A stretch of 64,000 nucleotides of DNA from an uncultured Lysobacteraceae bacterium (GCA_936911875.1 CAKZGB010000007.1:124001-188000), one strand, 5' to 3'; shown: positions 26,220 through 36,016, counted from the stretch's first letter. The notes: generated by a model not told the origin, from the letters alone. Translations and numbers: made by a program.

Positions 26220-27147
26220 CCGCCGCCAAGTGGGCCACGCGTTCTCGCGTGCCGCTGCGCAATATGACAGTGGTGCCGCGTTGCAGCGCCGCATCGGCGA
26301 AGAACTTTTAGAGTCCATCGACTACATCGAGGATCCGATTTTTCATCCGGAGCCTGTCGAAGTGATCCTGGACCTCGGCAGCGGTACCGGCAGCGGATCG
26401 CGTTGGTTGCAGACGCACTTTCCGCAAGCCACAGTGCTGTCGCTTGACCTTGCAATGGGCATGTTGCGACAGGCACATCCGCCGACCGGCATGCTGCAAA
26501 GTTTGCGCAATCGTCTGCGCAAAACGCGCGAACCGCATCCGATTCTTGCCGATGCACGCGCTTTACCCGTCGCCGATCACAGCGTCGATCTGATCCATTC
26601 GAACCTGTGTCTGCAGTGGATCGAAGACTTGCCGACGGTCCTCAACGGCTTCCGTCGCGTGCTCAAACCCGGTGGCATGTTGCTGTTCTCCACCTTCGGT
26701 CCGATGACTTTGTACGAGCTGCGCATGTCATTTGCGCAGGCCGATGACGAGGCTCCGCACGTCAGTCCGTTTGCCGATATCCAGCAATGGGGCGATGCAT
26801 TAGTCGCGGCAGGATTCCGCAATCCGGTTCTGGACCGCGACCTGATTATTGAAAAACACCCTAGTTTTCAGGCACTTTTGCGTTCTCTAAAAACCATTGG
26901 CGCCACCAACGCGATGAGTGAGCGACGCCGATCGCTGACCGGCAAGTCACGTTTTGCGCGTGCCGCGGATGCGTATGCGCAATGGTCGGATCCGACTACG
27001 GATGAGCTGCCCGCATCGTGGGAAGTGATTCGGGCACTGGCATGGGCACCGCCAATCGATGCACCGATCCGTCATGCCGGAATGGATGAAGTCCGCGTTC
27101 CCGTTTCGTCCTTGAAGGTGCGTCGTCGCGACCCCGAATCGCAGTAA
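26200..27147 (+). CDS. bioC: Malonyl-ACP O-methyltransferase BioC
   Basis: SAM-dependent methyltransferase that caps malonyl-ACP so that fatty acid synthase can build the pimelate chain. 315 residues: VGHAFSRAAAQYDSGA at the N-terminus (the BioC signature), the SAM motif ILDLGSGTGSGSRWL, LSLDLAMGML and DLIHSNLCLQWIEDL, and GGMLLFSTFGPMTLYELR. It overlaps bioH by 20 bases; a start two codons further in is possible. The C-terminal 40 residues are longer than in E. coli BioC. bioA and bioD are not in the window. Confidence 0.93.
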   Translation: MAMSGFDRRQVGHAFSRAAAQYDSGAALQRRIGEELLESIDYIEDPIFHPEPVEVILDLGSGTGSGSRWLQTHFPQATVLSLDLAMGMLRQAHPPTGMLQSLRNRLRKTREPHPILADARALPVADHSVDLIHSNLCLQWIEDLPTVLNGFRRVLKPGGMLLFSTFGPMTLYELRMSFAQADDEAPHVSPFADIQQWGDALVAAGFRNPVLDRDLIIEKHPSFQALLRSLKTIGATNAMSERRRSLTGKSRFARAADAYAQWSDPTTDELPASWEVIRALAWAPPIDAPIRHAGMDEVRVPVSSLKVRRRDPESQ

Positions 27148-27265
27148 TAAAAAATTTTCCGAAAAGGACTGGAATTCAAGGTTTTTTTGTTCTAGATTGC
27201 AATTACTCGATGCGTTCCGACCGAGTCCGAATTGTTCTTTCAACTTTTATCCCGCGGGGATTTCA

Positions 27266-27664
27266 ATGGCAACCAAGAAAACTGTAAAAAAGGCCGCCGC
27301 TAAAAAGGCCGTCACCAAGGCTGCGCCTAAAGCTGCTGCCAAGACCATGAAGCCGATCAAAGAGGCGCTGACCAAGTCCGGTCTGGCTGCCCATATCGCC
27401 GACAACACCGGCGTTGCCGCTAAAGACGTTCGCGCCGTGCTGGCATGTCTCGAAGCAACGGTTGCCGCTTCGGTCAGCAAGAAGGGTGCAGGTGCTTTCA
27501 CGCTGCCGGGTCTGCTGAAGATCAGCGCCGTCCAAGTGCCGGCCAAGAAGGCTCGTAAGGGCATCAACCCGTTCACGGGTGAAGAGCAAATGTTCAAGGC
27601 CAAGCCGGCTTCGGTCAAGGTCAAAGTTCGCCCGCTCAAGAAGTTGAAGGACGCTGCTGCCTAA
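27266..27664 (+). CDS. HU-family DNA-binding protein with Lys/Ala-rich N-terminal tail
   Basis: 132 residues. Residues 1-35 are a Lys/Ala-rich, histone H1-like tail (MATKKTVKKAAAKKAVTKAA). The rest is an HU/IHF-like domain with EALTKSGLAAHIADNTG, a helical dimer region and KKGAGAFTLPGLLKISAVQ, then KGINPFTGEEQMFKAKPAS, matching the DNA-binding arm. It should bind and compact DNA as a dimer; the tail probably adds non-specific DNA contact. The ATG at 27266 lies after an A+T-rich 118-base spacer. It is a single-gene unit with its own terminator. Confidence 0.88.
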   Translation: MATKKTVKKAAAKKAVTKAAPKAAAKTMKPIKEALTKSGLAAHIADNTGVAAKDVRAVLACLEATVAASVSKKGAGAFTLPGLLKISAVQVPAKKARKGINPFTGEEQMFKAKPASVKVKVRPLKKLKDAAA

Positions 27665-27725
27665 GCCTTAGGGCTTAGTCACAACGGATTGTCCGCGCCC
27701 GGTGCCGTTCGGCATCGGGGCCAGG

Positions 27726-27762
27726 AAGGCACACATAGCTGAACGGCAGGTGTGCCTTTTTT
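27726..27762 (+). terminator. Intrinsic terminator after the HU-like gene
   Basis: Stem AAGGCACAC (27726-27734) / GTGTGCCTT (27750-27758), with T residues through 27762. Confidence 0.85.
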
Positions 27763-27839
27763 GTGGGTCTGACGGAATTAAGCCGCGATTCAACGCCTTG
27801 GCCGCAGTCTCAGAGACATCCACATTGGGGGTTACCACC

Positions 27840-28340
27840 ATGATTCGTAAATTTGCACTGGTCGGCGCACTTTCGGTCGCCGCTTTGACTGGCTGCGCCA
27901 CCTATGGCCAGACTGCCTACGGCAATGGCCGTGGTAACTACTACTATGGCTACCCGAGCTCCTCGAGCGTCGGCGTCAGCGTCGGTAGTGGCTACTATGG
28001 CTATCCGTCCTACGGTTACGGCTATCCGAACGGGTATTACAGCGGTTACGGCTATCCTTCGTACGGCTACGGTTATCCGACATACGGTTATCCGCGCTAT
28101 CCGACCCGTCCGCGTCCGCGTCCCGACGGTCAAGTCGATCGCACGCCTGACCGCAAGCCGGGTTGGCGCGATCTGGATCAGATCCGTCGCAATGCCGAGG
28201 GTCCGCGTCCCGGTGGCCGCACGCAAAATGCCGTTGCGCCGCAACGCGTTGAGCGCAGCTCGTCATCTCGCGGCGCCTTCTCGGGCGTCACTCGCCGCGC
28301 GGTCGAGGGCAGCAAAAAGCGCGAACCGCAAGAGCCGTAA
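27840..28340 (+). CDS. Tyr/Gly/Pro-rich repeat lipoprotein
   Basis: 166 residues. The signal peptide ends in lipobox A-L-T-G-C19. Residues about 35-95 are a low-complexity block of YGYP/YPSYGYG-type repeats, followed by a Pro/Arg segment (RYPTRPRPRPDGQ) and a basic C-terminus (GWRDLDQIRRN; RAVEGSKKRE). No family is recognised. Tyr/Gly repeats occur in surface and self-associating proteins, so an outer-membrane structural role is possible. The ATG at 27840 is chosen because it begins the signal peptide; the longer frame crosses the HU terminator. A terminator follows. Confidence 0.78.
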   Translation: MIRKFALVGALSVAALTGCATYGQTAYGNGRGNYYYGYPSSSSVGVSVGSGYYGYPSYGYGYPNGYYSGYGYPSYGYGYPTYGYPRYPTRPRPRPDGQVDRTPDRKPGWRDLDQIRRNAEGPRPGGRTQNAVAPQRVERSSSSRGAFSGVTRRAVEGSKKREPQEP

Positions 28341-28362
28341 TCGGCACTCGCAAACGCACGGG

Positions 28363-28385
28363 GCCCGGCTAACGCCGGGCCTTTT
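28363..28385 (+). terminator. Intrinsic terminator after the Tyr/Gly-rich lipoprotein gene
   Basis: Stem GCCCGGC (28363-28369) / GCCGGGC (28374-28380) with loop TAAC, then C and four Ts. Confidence 0.8.
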
Positions 28386-28423
28386 GCGTTGAGCGCGCCT
28401 AAGTCGTTGTAAAATAAGGCCAA

Positions 28424-30322
28424 ATGCCCAATTCCTTTTACCAGTTCCAGGTCATCGTCGTCGGCGGTGGTCATGCCGGGACCGAGGCCGCTTTGGCTTC
28501 GGCACGGGCCGGTGCGCGCACGCTGCTGCTGACCCATAACGTCGAGACCGTGGGGGCCATGTCGTGCAACCCGGCCATCGGCGGTATCGGCAAGGGACAT
28601 CTGGTCAAGGAAATTGATGCGATGGGCGGCATCATGGGTCGCGCGGCCGATGCGGCCGGCATCCAGTGGCGTCGGCTCAATGCCTCCAAGGGTCCGGCGG
28701 TGCGCGCCACGCGCTGTCAGGCCGATCGCAATCTGTATCGTCGCTTTGTGCGCATGGCGGTTGAGAACCAACCGAACCTGACAGTGTTCCAAGCTGCCTG
28801 CGATGACATCGTCTTTGAAAACGGACGGGCTGCGGGTGTGGTCACTAATACCGGACTGCGTTTCAATGCGAAGGCGGTGGTGCTGACGGCCGGTACGTTC
28901 CTGGCGGGCAAGGTGCACATCGGCCAGACTACTTATACGGCGGGCCGCGCCGGCGATCCGGCTTCCATCGCGCTGGCTGAAAAACTGCGCGACGGTCCCT
29001 TCGTCATTGATCGGCTCAAGACCGGTACGCCACCGCGGATCGACGGTCGCACGCTCAACTACGCGCTGATGGAAGAACAGCGCGGTGATGATCCGCGTCC
29101 GGTGATGTCGTTTATGGGCAGCACCGCCGATCATCCGCAGCAGGTGTCGTGCTGGATCACGGCCACTACCGGACGCACGCACGAGATCATTCGCAACGCG
29201 CTGGATCGTTCGCCGCTGTATACCGGCCAGATCGAGGGCATCGGACCGCGGTATTGCCCGAGCATCGAGGACAAAGTAGTGCGCTTTGCCGAAAAGGCAT
29301 CGCATCAGATCTTTGTCGAGCCCGAAGGCCTGGACGTCAACGAAATTTACCCGAACGGGATCAGCACCTCGCTGCCGTTCGATGTGCAGCTCGACCTGGT
29401 CCGCTCCATCATCGGCTTTGAGAACGCGCACATTACCCGCGCCGGTTACGCCATCGAATACGACTTCTTTGATCCGCGCGGCCTGCAGCCCACCCTGGAA
29501 ACCAAGGGCATTCAGGGCCTGTATTTTGCCGGTCAGATCAACGGCACCACCGGTTACGAGGAGGCAGCGGCTCAAGGTCTGCTCGCCGGCGTCAATGCGG
29601 CCCGCGCGGTGCAGGATCTGCCGGGCTGGACCCCACGTCGTGACGAAGCGTATATCGGCGTGCTGGTCGATGACCTGATCACGCACGGTACCAACGAGCC
29701 GTACCGCATGTTCACCTCGCGCGCGGAATACCGTCTGCAACTGCGCGAAGACAATGCCGACCTCCGCCTCACCCCGGCCGGTCGCGAACTCGGTCTCGTG
29801 GACGATGCACGCTGGTCAGCGTTTAGCGCCAAGCGTGAGCTGGTCGAAGCGGAAGCCGCGCGTCTGCAAGGCTTGTGGGCCGGTCCGCGCAATGCCTTGG
29901 GCAAGTCACTGACCGAACACGCCGGCATTACGCTGACGCGCGAGAACAGTGCGGCCGATTTGCTCAAGCGTCCGGAGATGGATTACGCCACGCTGATGAC
30001 GGTGCCGGGCTTTGGTCCTGCACTGACCGATGCGACCGCTGCAGAACAAGTGGAGATCGGCATCAAGTATTCGGGTTATCTCGATCGCCAGGCCGAATCC
30101 ATCGAAAAGCAAAAGCGCAACGAGTCGCGCAACATTCCGGCGGATTTTGATTACCGCGCTGTCACCGGTTTGTCGGCCGAGCTGCTGCAAAAACTCGAAT
30201 CCGTGCGCCCTTCCAGCATCGGTCAGGCGCAGCGCATTCCCGGCATGACCCCGGCAGGCATCTCGCTATTGCTGGTGCATCTGGCTCGCCAAGCACGCGA
30301 GCCCGTGACGAAGGCCGTTTAG
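28424..30322 (+). CDS. mnmG: tRNA uridine-5-carboxymethylaminomethyl modification enzyme MnmG
   Basis: FAD-dependent partner of MnmE; together they install the cmnm5 group on wobble uridine 34 of several tRNAs. At 632 residues it shows the dinucleotide motif VVGGGHAGTEAALASARAG, the family blocks MSCNPAIGGIGKGHLVKEIDAMGG and LKTGTPPRIDGR, DFFDPRGLQPTLETK and GLYFAGQINGTTGYEEAAAQG, and the helical C-terminal MnmE-binding region. TAAAATA-like sequence just upstream may be its -10. Its stop codon overlaps the convergent tamB stop by 4 bases. Confidence 0.97.
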   Translation: MPNSFYQFQVIVVGGGHAGTEAALASARAGARTLLLTHNVETVGAMSCNPAIGGIGKGHLVKEIDAMGGIMGRAADAAGIQWRRLNASKGPAVRATRCQADRNLYRRFVRMAVENQPNLTVFQAACDDIVFENGRAAGVVTNTGLRFNAKAVVLTAGTFLAGKVHIGQTTYTAGRAGDPASIALAEKLRDGPFVIDRLKTGTPPRIDGRTLNYALMEEQRGDDPRPVMSFMGSTADHPQQVSCWITATTGRTHEIIRNALDRSPLYTGQIEGIGPRYCPSIEDKVVRFAEKASHQIFVEPEGLDVNEIYPNGISTSLPFDVQLDLVRSIIGFENAHITRAGYAIEYDFFDPRGLQPTLETKGIQGLYFAGQINGTTGYEEAAAQGLLAGVNAARAVQDLPGWTPRRDEAYIGVLVDDLITHGTNEPYRMFTSRAEYRLQLREDNADLRLTPAGRELGLVDDARWSAFSAKRELVEAEAARLQGLWAGPRNALGKSLTEHAGITLTRENSAADLLKRPEMDYATLMTVPGFGPALTDATAAEQVEIGIKYSGYLDRQAESIEKQKRNESRNIPADFDYRAVTGLSAELLQKLESVRPSSIGQAQRIPGMTPAGISLLLVHLARQAREPVTKAV

Positions 30323-33300
30323 TCGCGTTCCCAACGCCAGTTGGCCGAGGCCTCGGTCTCGATATTCGACTGTTCGATCTCGACGGAAATGCCCTGACGA
30401 ATCAGGTATTTCAGCGTCAGCACTTGGCCGGTGCCCAGTAGCGACACGCCGTACGACACATACAGACGCGGCGACAGATACTTGCCGATGCCGAACACGG
30501 CCGAGCCCAGCGTGCGGTTGTCGGTGACGCCCGCGCTATCGAGACCGATGCGTGCCCCGAGCTGCGACGCCAGCAGCGAACCGCCGGCCGACAACGCGGC
30601 CGATGCCGAATTCAACTGACGGATATCGGAGCGCGAGGCCGACGACAGCGAGTGGCCGAGTGCGAGATAGGCCAGCGCCTCGGATTGCGAGGTGGCGGGA
30701 TTGCTCCAGATGTTGGCCTTGGGCGAGGTTGCACGTCCGGTGATGTCGACACCCGCCGTGACGTTGCCGACTTCGCGTTGTGCACGGATATCCAACGATG
30801 GCGACGCGATCGAGTTACCCGACCACATCAGACGACCGCGCGTGATGTCGAGCTTCTGGCCGTAGACGGTATAGGTACCGTCGATATTCAGGCGGCCGGT
30901 GCCGGTCATTTCGCGACCCGGACGTGCACGGACGCGCAGAGAGCCATCGACTACACCTTTCAGGCCAAAGCCCTGCAGATTGACGTTATCGCCCAGCGCC
31001 ACTTCGAGATTCATGTCGAGGGGATTGCCGCGCTTGTATTCCGGATCGGCGGGGTCGAGGATCACGACATCGTCGGAGGTGTTGTAACCGCGATCCAGAC
31101 GTTCGAGATCGATACGCGCTTCGGGCACAAAGATGCGACCGGTCACGCTCATCGGCTGTCCGGGTTGGATCTTCACTTCAACATTGGGATCGGCGACGGC
31201 ATACAGATCGCGGGTATCCGACACCAGCAGATTCTTACCGGTTACCTTGACCACGATCGGCGAGTTGAGGTTGCTCCAGCCGAACGTGCCGTTGACGTTG
31301 AAGGTGCCTTCGCCCATGCGTGCGCTACCCGTGAGGCGCGCCGTGCCATCGGCATTACCGATCAGACGCAACTCACCGTTGGTCACGGCAGTGGCGAGCG
31401 AGGGCAATTCGAACGAGAAGTTGCTGAGCACCGCGTTTCCGCCGATGCGGGGCGAGTTCATCGAACCGCCGAGCAGAATGTTGCCGTTGAGGCTGCCGCG
31501 CGGATCGACGATGTCAGGAGAGAACAGTTCGAGCAACGTCAGATCGTTGGTGTTGACGGCAATGTTGCCGCTCATCGGCGAGATGGTGCTCCAACCGGAC
31601 TTGAGATTGCCGCGGATATCGCCCTGGTTATTCAGACGCGTCGCCAAGGTTGCGTTGAATCCGTTCGGATCGAAAGTGCCATCGAGAACCAGGTTGTTAT
31701 AGAACACGGTATCGCGTGAATCGCCGGTATTGAGTCGGATGCCACCGGTACCCGAGGTGATGTGTGCAGTGCCGCGCCACGAACCGCCAACCGGTCGCAC
31801 GTTACCGTTGATATCAATCAGGCCGTGGAAATCGTACGAAGTGCCGTCGGCGCGCTTAGGTAGATAGGGTAGCAACAAGGTCAGCGGCAGATTGCGGCCG
31901 GCTACGTTGAAACCGCTACGCGGCCAATTGCCGGTCGCACATAACGAACCGCCGGCCGACGAGGAAAAACACGCATTGGTCAGACCGCCCGCCGCGCCAT
32001 CCCACACCCAACGCGTTGGCGCGTTCAAGGTCCAGGCGGCACCCTTAGGCGGATTGAGACGGAAGGCATTTAAGCCACCCGACCACGTATTGCCGTTGCG
32101 TACAGCAGTGCCACGCAGAGCAACCGCACCAAACGAGCCGGTGCCATCGCCATCGAAACTCAAGTTCTCCAGTGCGCCACGCGCATCAATGCGTGCCGAA
32201 CGCAAAGGCATGCCGATATTCAAGCCGGTGCCTTCGAGATGCAGAACCCCATTGCTGCCGCGCCACGGCAGTTCACCGTTCGCGCGCAACGTGGCCGCCG
32301 TCCATTCGCCGTAGCGAAGATTGCTGCCGCTCAAATTGGCCTTGATATTGGGCGTTTTCAGCGGTCCGCGCAGATTCAGCGTTCCTTGCAGGCGACCGTT
32401 AGCCGTCGGCAAAAAGTCATTCAAGTCGACCGGATTGAATTGCGCATCGACATTGAGTTGCGATCCGATCACACCCTTGGCAATCAGATGCGAAGCGCCG
32501 GAGGTCACATTGACGTCGCCACTCCATTGCGCAATCTGGTTGGCATTGGCGGCGCCGCGATAGACCACCGTGGCTCGACCGGCCAAGCGACGGCCACGCA
32601 AAGTACCACCCAACGAAGGCGCGACGAACGATGCGTTGAGGCCGCCATCGGCACGCACACCACCGGCGGTCGCGACGATGCCTTGCAACGAACCCTTCCA
32701 GCCCGGTGCAAAATACGACGGATCAAAGCCGCGCAGTTGCGTGTCGAGTTTCCACGACAGTTTGGGATCCCACGCGACATCGCCGCGTGCGAGCAAGGTG
32801 CCTTCGGGCATGCGCGCCGTCAGCGAGCGGATGTGTGCCGTCTTGGTGTTACCCGTGCCATCGAAATCGACATTGGCACGCTGCGTACCGCGCAAGAGTT
32901 TGGCGTTGCCCTTGGCATCCCATTTGCCGGTGGTGCCGGCAATGCGGAAATCGCCATCGGCGTGCACAGCAGGCTGACCGCTACCGCCGCCCCACTTAAA
33001 GTTGCGCGCATTGACAAAGAAATCGATCTTGCCGTTTTGCGGATCGCTGAAATCACCGGTGCCGTTAAGCGTCGCGTGGCCACCCAAGGTTCCCACGACC
33101 AACGGCTTTGCCGTCAGCACTTTTTCATTGAGCGACACCTTCGAAGGCAACACATTGACCTTGATATCCCCGCGCTCAAAATAACCGCGACGGATATCGG
33201 CATTGCCTTTGTAACCGCCCGCGGCCACATCAAGCACGACGGGGATGCCTTCGGCCGCGCCGGTAATGGCGCCCAGATCAAAGCCCTTGGTGTTCGCAAC

Positions 33301-34170
33301 CAGTTGCCAGCGCGGCGTTTCCTTGCCGACCACCTTTACGGCGGCAAACAGCGGGTGCGGAGCGGCACCGCGTGCCACCACATCCATGCGACTCAGATCG
33401 CCCTTGGCCACGATCCCCAAATGGCCCGGTTCACCACCGGCCGCATTGGGCATGTATGCGCTACCGACAAGGTCCATCCGATAGTCGTTGGCAGGCTCGT
33501 ACTCGCCATCAAGTTTGAACAGGCCGCGATCGGTATCGGCGCGCAGATTGTCGACGCGCAAGAAGCCCTTTTTAGCGGCCAACGCGAAGTTGGCCTGCCG
33601 GATCGTGGCCCAGTGTGTGTTGGTCTGACTGACATCCAGGCGCTGAATCTCAACGCTATCGAACTGCACATTCAATGGCGGATTGATTTGCGGCAGGGAG
33701 TCCGGCCACGACGGCAGTTCGAAGGGTTTGTCGTCTTTCGGAATGCTCAGCGTCGCGTCACTGACTTCGATGCGGTCCATGCGCACCTGGCGGCCGAGGA
33801 ACGGCTGCAAGTCCGGATCGAGCATGACGCGCTTGGCAGTAAAGTGCGTGTTTTTATAGTCGAACTTGACGCCATAGAGAATCAGCGGGCCCTTGGCCGG
33901 GCCTTCGGCACGTTCCCACGTCAACGTTGCATCGGCGGGTAGGCGCGCCACGATCTGTGCCAGCAGCACATCGCGACCACCGAACGTTGTGAGCAGCCAG
34001 TACAGCAAGGCCGCCACAATGATCAGTAGCGCGCCAAGGCCGATGGCCGAACGGATCGCCAGCCAGCGCATGCGCCGACGCCTGCGGTCACGCAACTCGC
34101 GGATGCGTTCTTCGCGTTCTTCGGGAGTCAGGTTCGGATCGTGCTTCGGTCCGCGTCGCCAAGTTGCCAT
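30319..34170 (-). CDS. tamB: Translocation and assembly module subunit TamB
   Basis: 1283-residue inner-membrane-anchored, periplasm-spanning AsmA-like protein. With TamA it helps insert outer-membrane proteins, including autotransporters, and it has been linked to phospholipid transport. An Arg-rich cytoplasmic N-terminus (about 1-33) and one membrane helix (about 37-62) precede a very long stretch of beta-rich repeats. The C-terminal DUF490 domain includes GRLMWSGNSIASPSLDIRAQ, SEALAYLALGHSLS and a final amphipathic strand. It starts three bases after the tamA stop. Confidence 0.93.
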   Translation of the reverse strand: MATWRRGPKHDPNLTPEEREERIRELRDRRRRRMRWLAIRSAIGLGALLIIVAALLYWLLTTFGGRDVLLAQIVARLPADATLTWERAEGPAKGPLILYGVKFDYKNTHFTAKRVMLDPDLQPFLGRQVRMDRIEVSDATLSIPKDDKPFELPSWPDSLPQINPPLNVQFDSVEIQRLDVSQTNTHWATIRQANFALAAKKGFLRVDNLRADTDRGLFKLDGEYEPANDYRMDLVGSAYMPNAAGGEPGHLGIVAKGDLSRMDVVARGAAPHPLFAAVKVVGKETPRWQLVANTKGFDLGAITGAAEGIPVVLDVAAGGYKGNADIRRGYFERGDIKVNVLPSKVSLNEKVLTAKPLVVGTLGGHATLNGTGDFSDPQNGKIDFFVNARNFKWGGGSGQPAVHADGDFRIAGTTGKWDAKGNAKLLRGTQRANVDFDGTGNTKTAHIRSLTARMPEGTLLARGDVAWDPKLSWKLDTQLRGFDPSYFAPGWKGSLQGIVATAGGVRADGGLNASFVAPSLGGTLRGRRLAGRATVVYRGAANANQIAQWSGDVNVTSGASHLIAKGVIGSQLNVDAQFNPVDLNDFLPTANGRLQGTLNLRGPLKTPNIKANLSGSNLRYGEWTAATLRANGELPWRGSNGVLHLEGTGLNIGMPLRSARIDARGALENLSFDGDGTGSFGAVALRGTAVRNGNTWSGGLNAFRLNPPKGAAWTLNAPTRWVWDGAAGGLTNACFSSSAGGSLCATGNWPRSGFNVAGRNLPLTLLLPYLPKRADGTSYDFHGLIDINGNVRPVGGSWRGTAHITSGTGGIRLNTGDSRDTVFYNNLVLDGTFDPNGFNATLATRLNNQGDIRGNLKSGWSTISPMSGNIAVNTNDLTLLELFSPDIVDPRGSLNGNILLGGSMNSPRIGGNAVLSNFSFELPSLATAVTNGELRLIGNADGTARLTGSARMGEGTFNVNGTFGWSNLNSPIVVKVTGKNLLVSDTRDLYAVADPNVEVKIQPGQPMSVTGRIFVPEARIDLERLDRGYNTSDDVVILDPADPEYKRGNPLDMNLEVALGDNVNLQGFGLKGVVDGSLRVRARPGREMTGTGRLNIDGTYTVYGQKLDITRGRLMWSGNSIASPSLDIRAQREVGNVTAGVDITGRATSPKANIWSNPATSQSEALAYLALGHSLSSASRSDIRQLNSASAALSAGGSLLASQLGARIGLDSAGVTDNRTLGSAVFGIGKYLSPRLYVSYGVSLLGTGQVLTLKYLIRQGISVEIEQSNIETEASANWRWERD

Positions 34171-34173
34171 GCG

Positions 34174-35958
34174 TTACAGATCCGATCCGATATTCAAATA
34201 CAGCTGGAAGGGACTGTCGGGATGGTTGAGTCCGCGTGCAATGTCCACGCGCAACGGGCCCACCGGCGAGCGCCAGCGCAAACCGACACCAACGCCGGTT
34301 TGCCATTCGGGCCTGTCATCCCAGGCCGAACCCGAATCGACAAATGCCGCCATGCCCCACGATTTATTGAAGTAGTGTTCGTATTCGACGCTGCCGGTCA
34401 GCATCTTAGTGGCGCCGATCGGGTACTTGTCATCGCCCGTGCCGATGCGCGGACCGACTTCGCGCCAACCGTAGCCGCGAATACTGCGGTCACCGCCGGC
34501 ATAGAAACGCAGCGCCGGCGGCAGGAATTCAATCGAAGTGCGCGAGTAGCCGAACTCACCGCGCGTGATCAGGCGGTCGTTGACGCCGACACCACGGTAG
34601 TAACGTGCCGAGCCCGAGACTTGAGCAAAGGTTGTGCGGTTATCGCCGTCGTCGGCCACACCGCCACGCAACTCGGCATTGGCGCCGAACGCATCGCGCG
34701 GAAAAATCGGATCGTCCGAGCGTGTGTAATGCACGGAGAACGAGGGATAGAACGCGTTGGCGTAATGGAACGGAATCGGCGTGTCCGGATTGCCATCGTC
34801 CTCGGCGGTGAAATACCAGCGTTCGCGAATCCCGTTCATGGCCAAAATGGCGCTGAGGTTCTGCGTGATGTTGCCGCTGCGGCTTGCGACAAAGGTCAGC
34901 CGGCGGTTGTTGATGTAGTCGGTCTGCTCATCGAAACCTTGCAGCGAGAACGTATACCAGCCATCGCGCCAGCGGAACGCAGGAATGCGGTACTGCAGCG
35001 TCAGCGTCTTGCGACGTCGGGCCCAATCGAGATCGGCGAGCGCTTTATGACCGCGATCATTGAGATAGCGCTTTTCGACGGAGCCGCGCACACCCGGTCC
35101 GCTAAAGGTGCCGTAACTCAGACCGGCGGTATAGACGCTGCGCTTGGCCGGTGTCAGTTTGACCGTGACCGGCACACGATAATCCACGGCCTGCTCCGGA
35201 TGCGGTTCGATTTCGATACCGCTGAAATAATCCAGCTTGGACAGCGAGTCGCGCAGGCGATCGAGACGGCCTTGGTGGTAGTAGTCGCCCTCTTGCCAGT
35301 AGATCAGTTTTTCGAGCAGTTCCGGCCGAATAATCGTGCCCGGCTCCTGTGTGATGGTGGTGGCGCCCATGTCGTAGCGGTTACCGCTCTCCCACGACAG
35401 ATCGATGTCGGCGGCGCGCAAGGCGCGTGTCACCTCAACCCGCCGCGTGAGAAAGTCCGCATCAAAATAGCCCCGCTCGGCCAGACGCCGAGTGATGCGT
35501 GACTTGGACTGTTCGTAGATTTCCTGGTCGAAGACATCGCCGACCTGCGGAAAGAACGCCTCGAGTTCCTGATCCAGGTAATAGTCCTCGGCGCCTTCGC
35601 CTTGAATCACGACGCGCGATTGGCGCACACGCGTGGGCTCGCCTTTATCAACACGGATCACCAGCACGGTGCCGGTTGCAGTTTGCTGCTGTTCCAGTTG
35701 CACGACCGGCGAGTAATAGCCGAACGGCTCCAGGGCCTCGCGCGTTTCCGGCTCGACTTGCTTGATCAGGTAATCAAAGCGGCGGTCGGATACGTCTTTA
35801 TTGAGAGAGTCCATGGCGCTCAGTGCGAGTTGCACATTTTCTGTCATGGCCAAGTCCAGTCCCTCGATGCGGACATCGGTAATCTTGGCTGCATGGGCGA
35901 AGGCAGGCGAGCAAAGGGCCAACGCAATGGCCAAAGTCAGAGGGGCGCGGACAGACAT
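34174..35958 (-). CDS. tamA: Translocation and assembly module outer-membrane protein TamA
   Basis: 594-residue Omp85-family protein. A signal peptide (about 1-23, ending AHA) precedes three POTRA domains (about 24-260), then a 16-strand barrel with the Omp85 motif GGDRSIRGYGWREVGP (about 480-495) and a C-terminal strand ending QLYLNIGSDL. With TamB it forms the TAM complex. Its proximity to the giant autotransporter gene (one gene away) is suggestive but may be incidental. Confidence 0.93.
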   Translation of the reverse strand: MSVRAPLTLAIALALCSPAFAHAAKITDVRIEGLDLAMTENVQLALSAMDSLNKDVSDRRFDYLIKQVEPETREALEPFGYYSPVVQLEQQQTATGTVLVIRVDKGEPTRVRQSRVVIQGEGAEDYYLDQELEAFFPQVGDVFDQEIYEQSKSRITRRLAERGYFDADFLTRRVEVTRALRAADIDLSWESGNRYDMGATTITQEPGTIIRPELLEKLIYWQEGDYYHQGRLDRLRDSLSKLDYFSGIEIEPHPEQAVDYRVPVTVKLTPAKRSVYTAGLSYGTFSGPGVRGSVEKRYLNDRGHKALADLDWARRRKTLTLQYRIPAFRWRDGWYTFSLQGFDEQTDYINNRRLTFVASRSGNITQNLSAILAMNGIRERWYFTAEDDGNPDTPIPFHYANAFYPSFSVHYTRSDDPIFPRDAFGANAELRGGVADDGDNRTTFAQVSGSARYYRGVGVNDRLITRGEFGYSRTSIEFLPPALRFYAGGDRSIRGYGWREVGPRIGTGDDKYPIGATKMLTGSVEYEHYFNKSWGMAAFVDSGSAWDDRPEWQTGVGVGLRWRSPVGPLRVDIARGLNHPDSPFQLYLNIGSDL

Positions 35959-36016
35959 CCCGACATGATATCGGGAGCGCCGTGAAAAAGTGTGACGGAA
36001 ATGTCAGCGCAAGCGG

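Noticed and set aside
27148..27265. Sigma-54 type promoter before the HU-like gene
   Set aside because: TGGAATTC lacks a matching TGC at the required spacing; no good -24/-12 pair could be placed.
28178..29740. 520-codon open frame on the minus strand opposite mnmG
   Set aside because: Antisense to a fully conserved mnmG; no start signal or domain.
32239..33942. 567-codon open frame on the plus strand opposite tamB
   Set aside because: Antisense shadow of a G+C-rich gene; its composition follows tamB codon bias and no domain is recognisable. tamB itself has clear family motifs.
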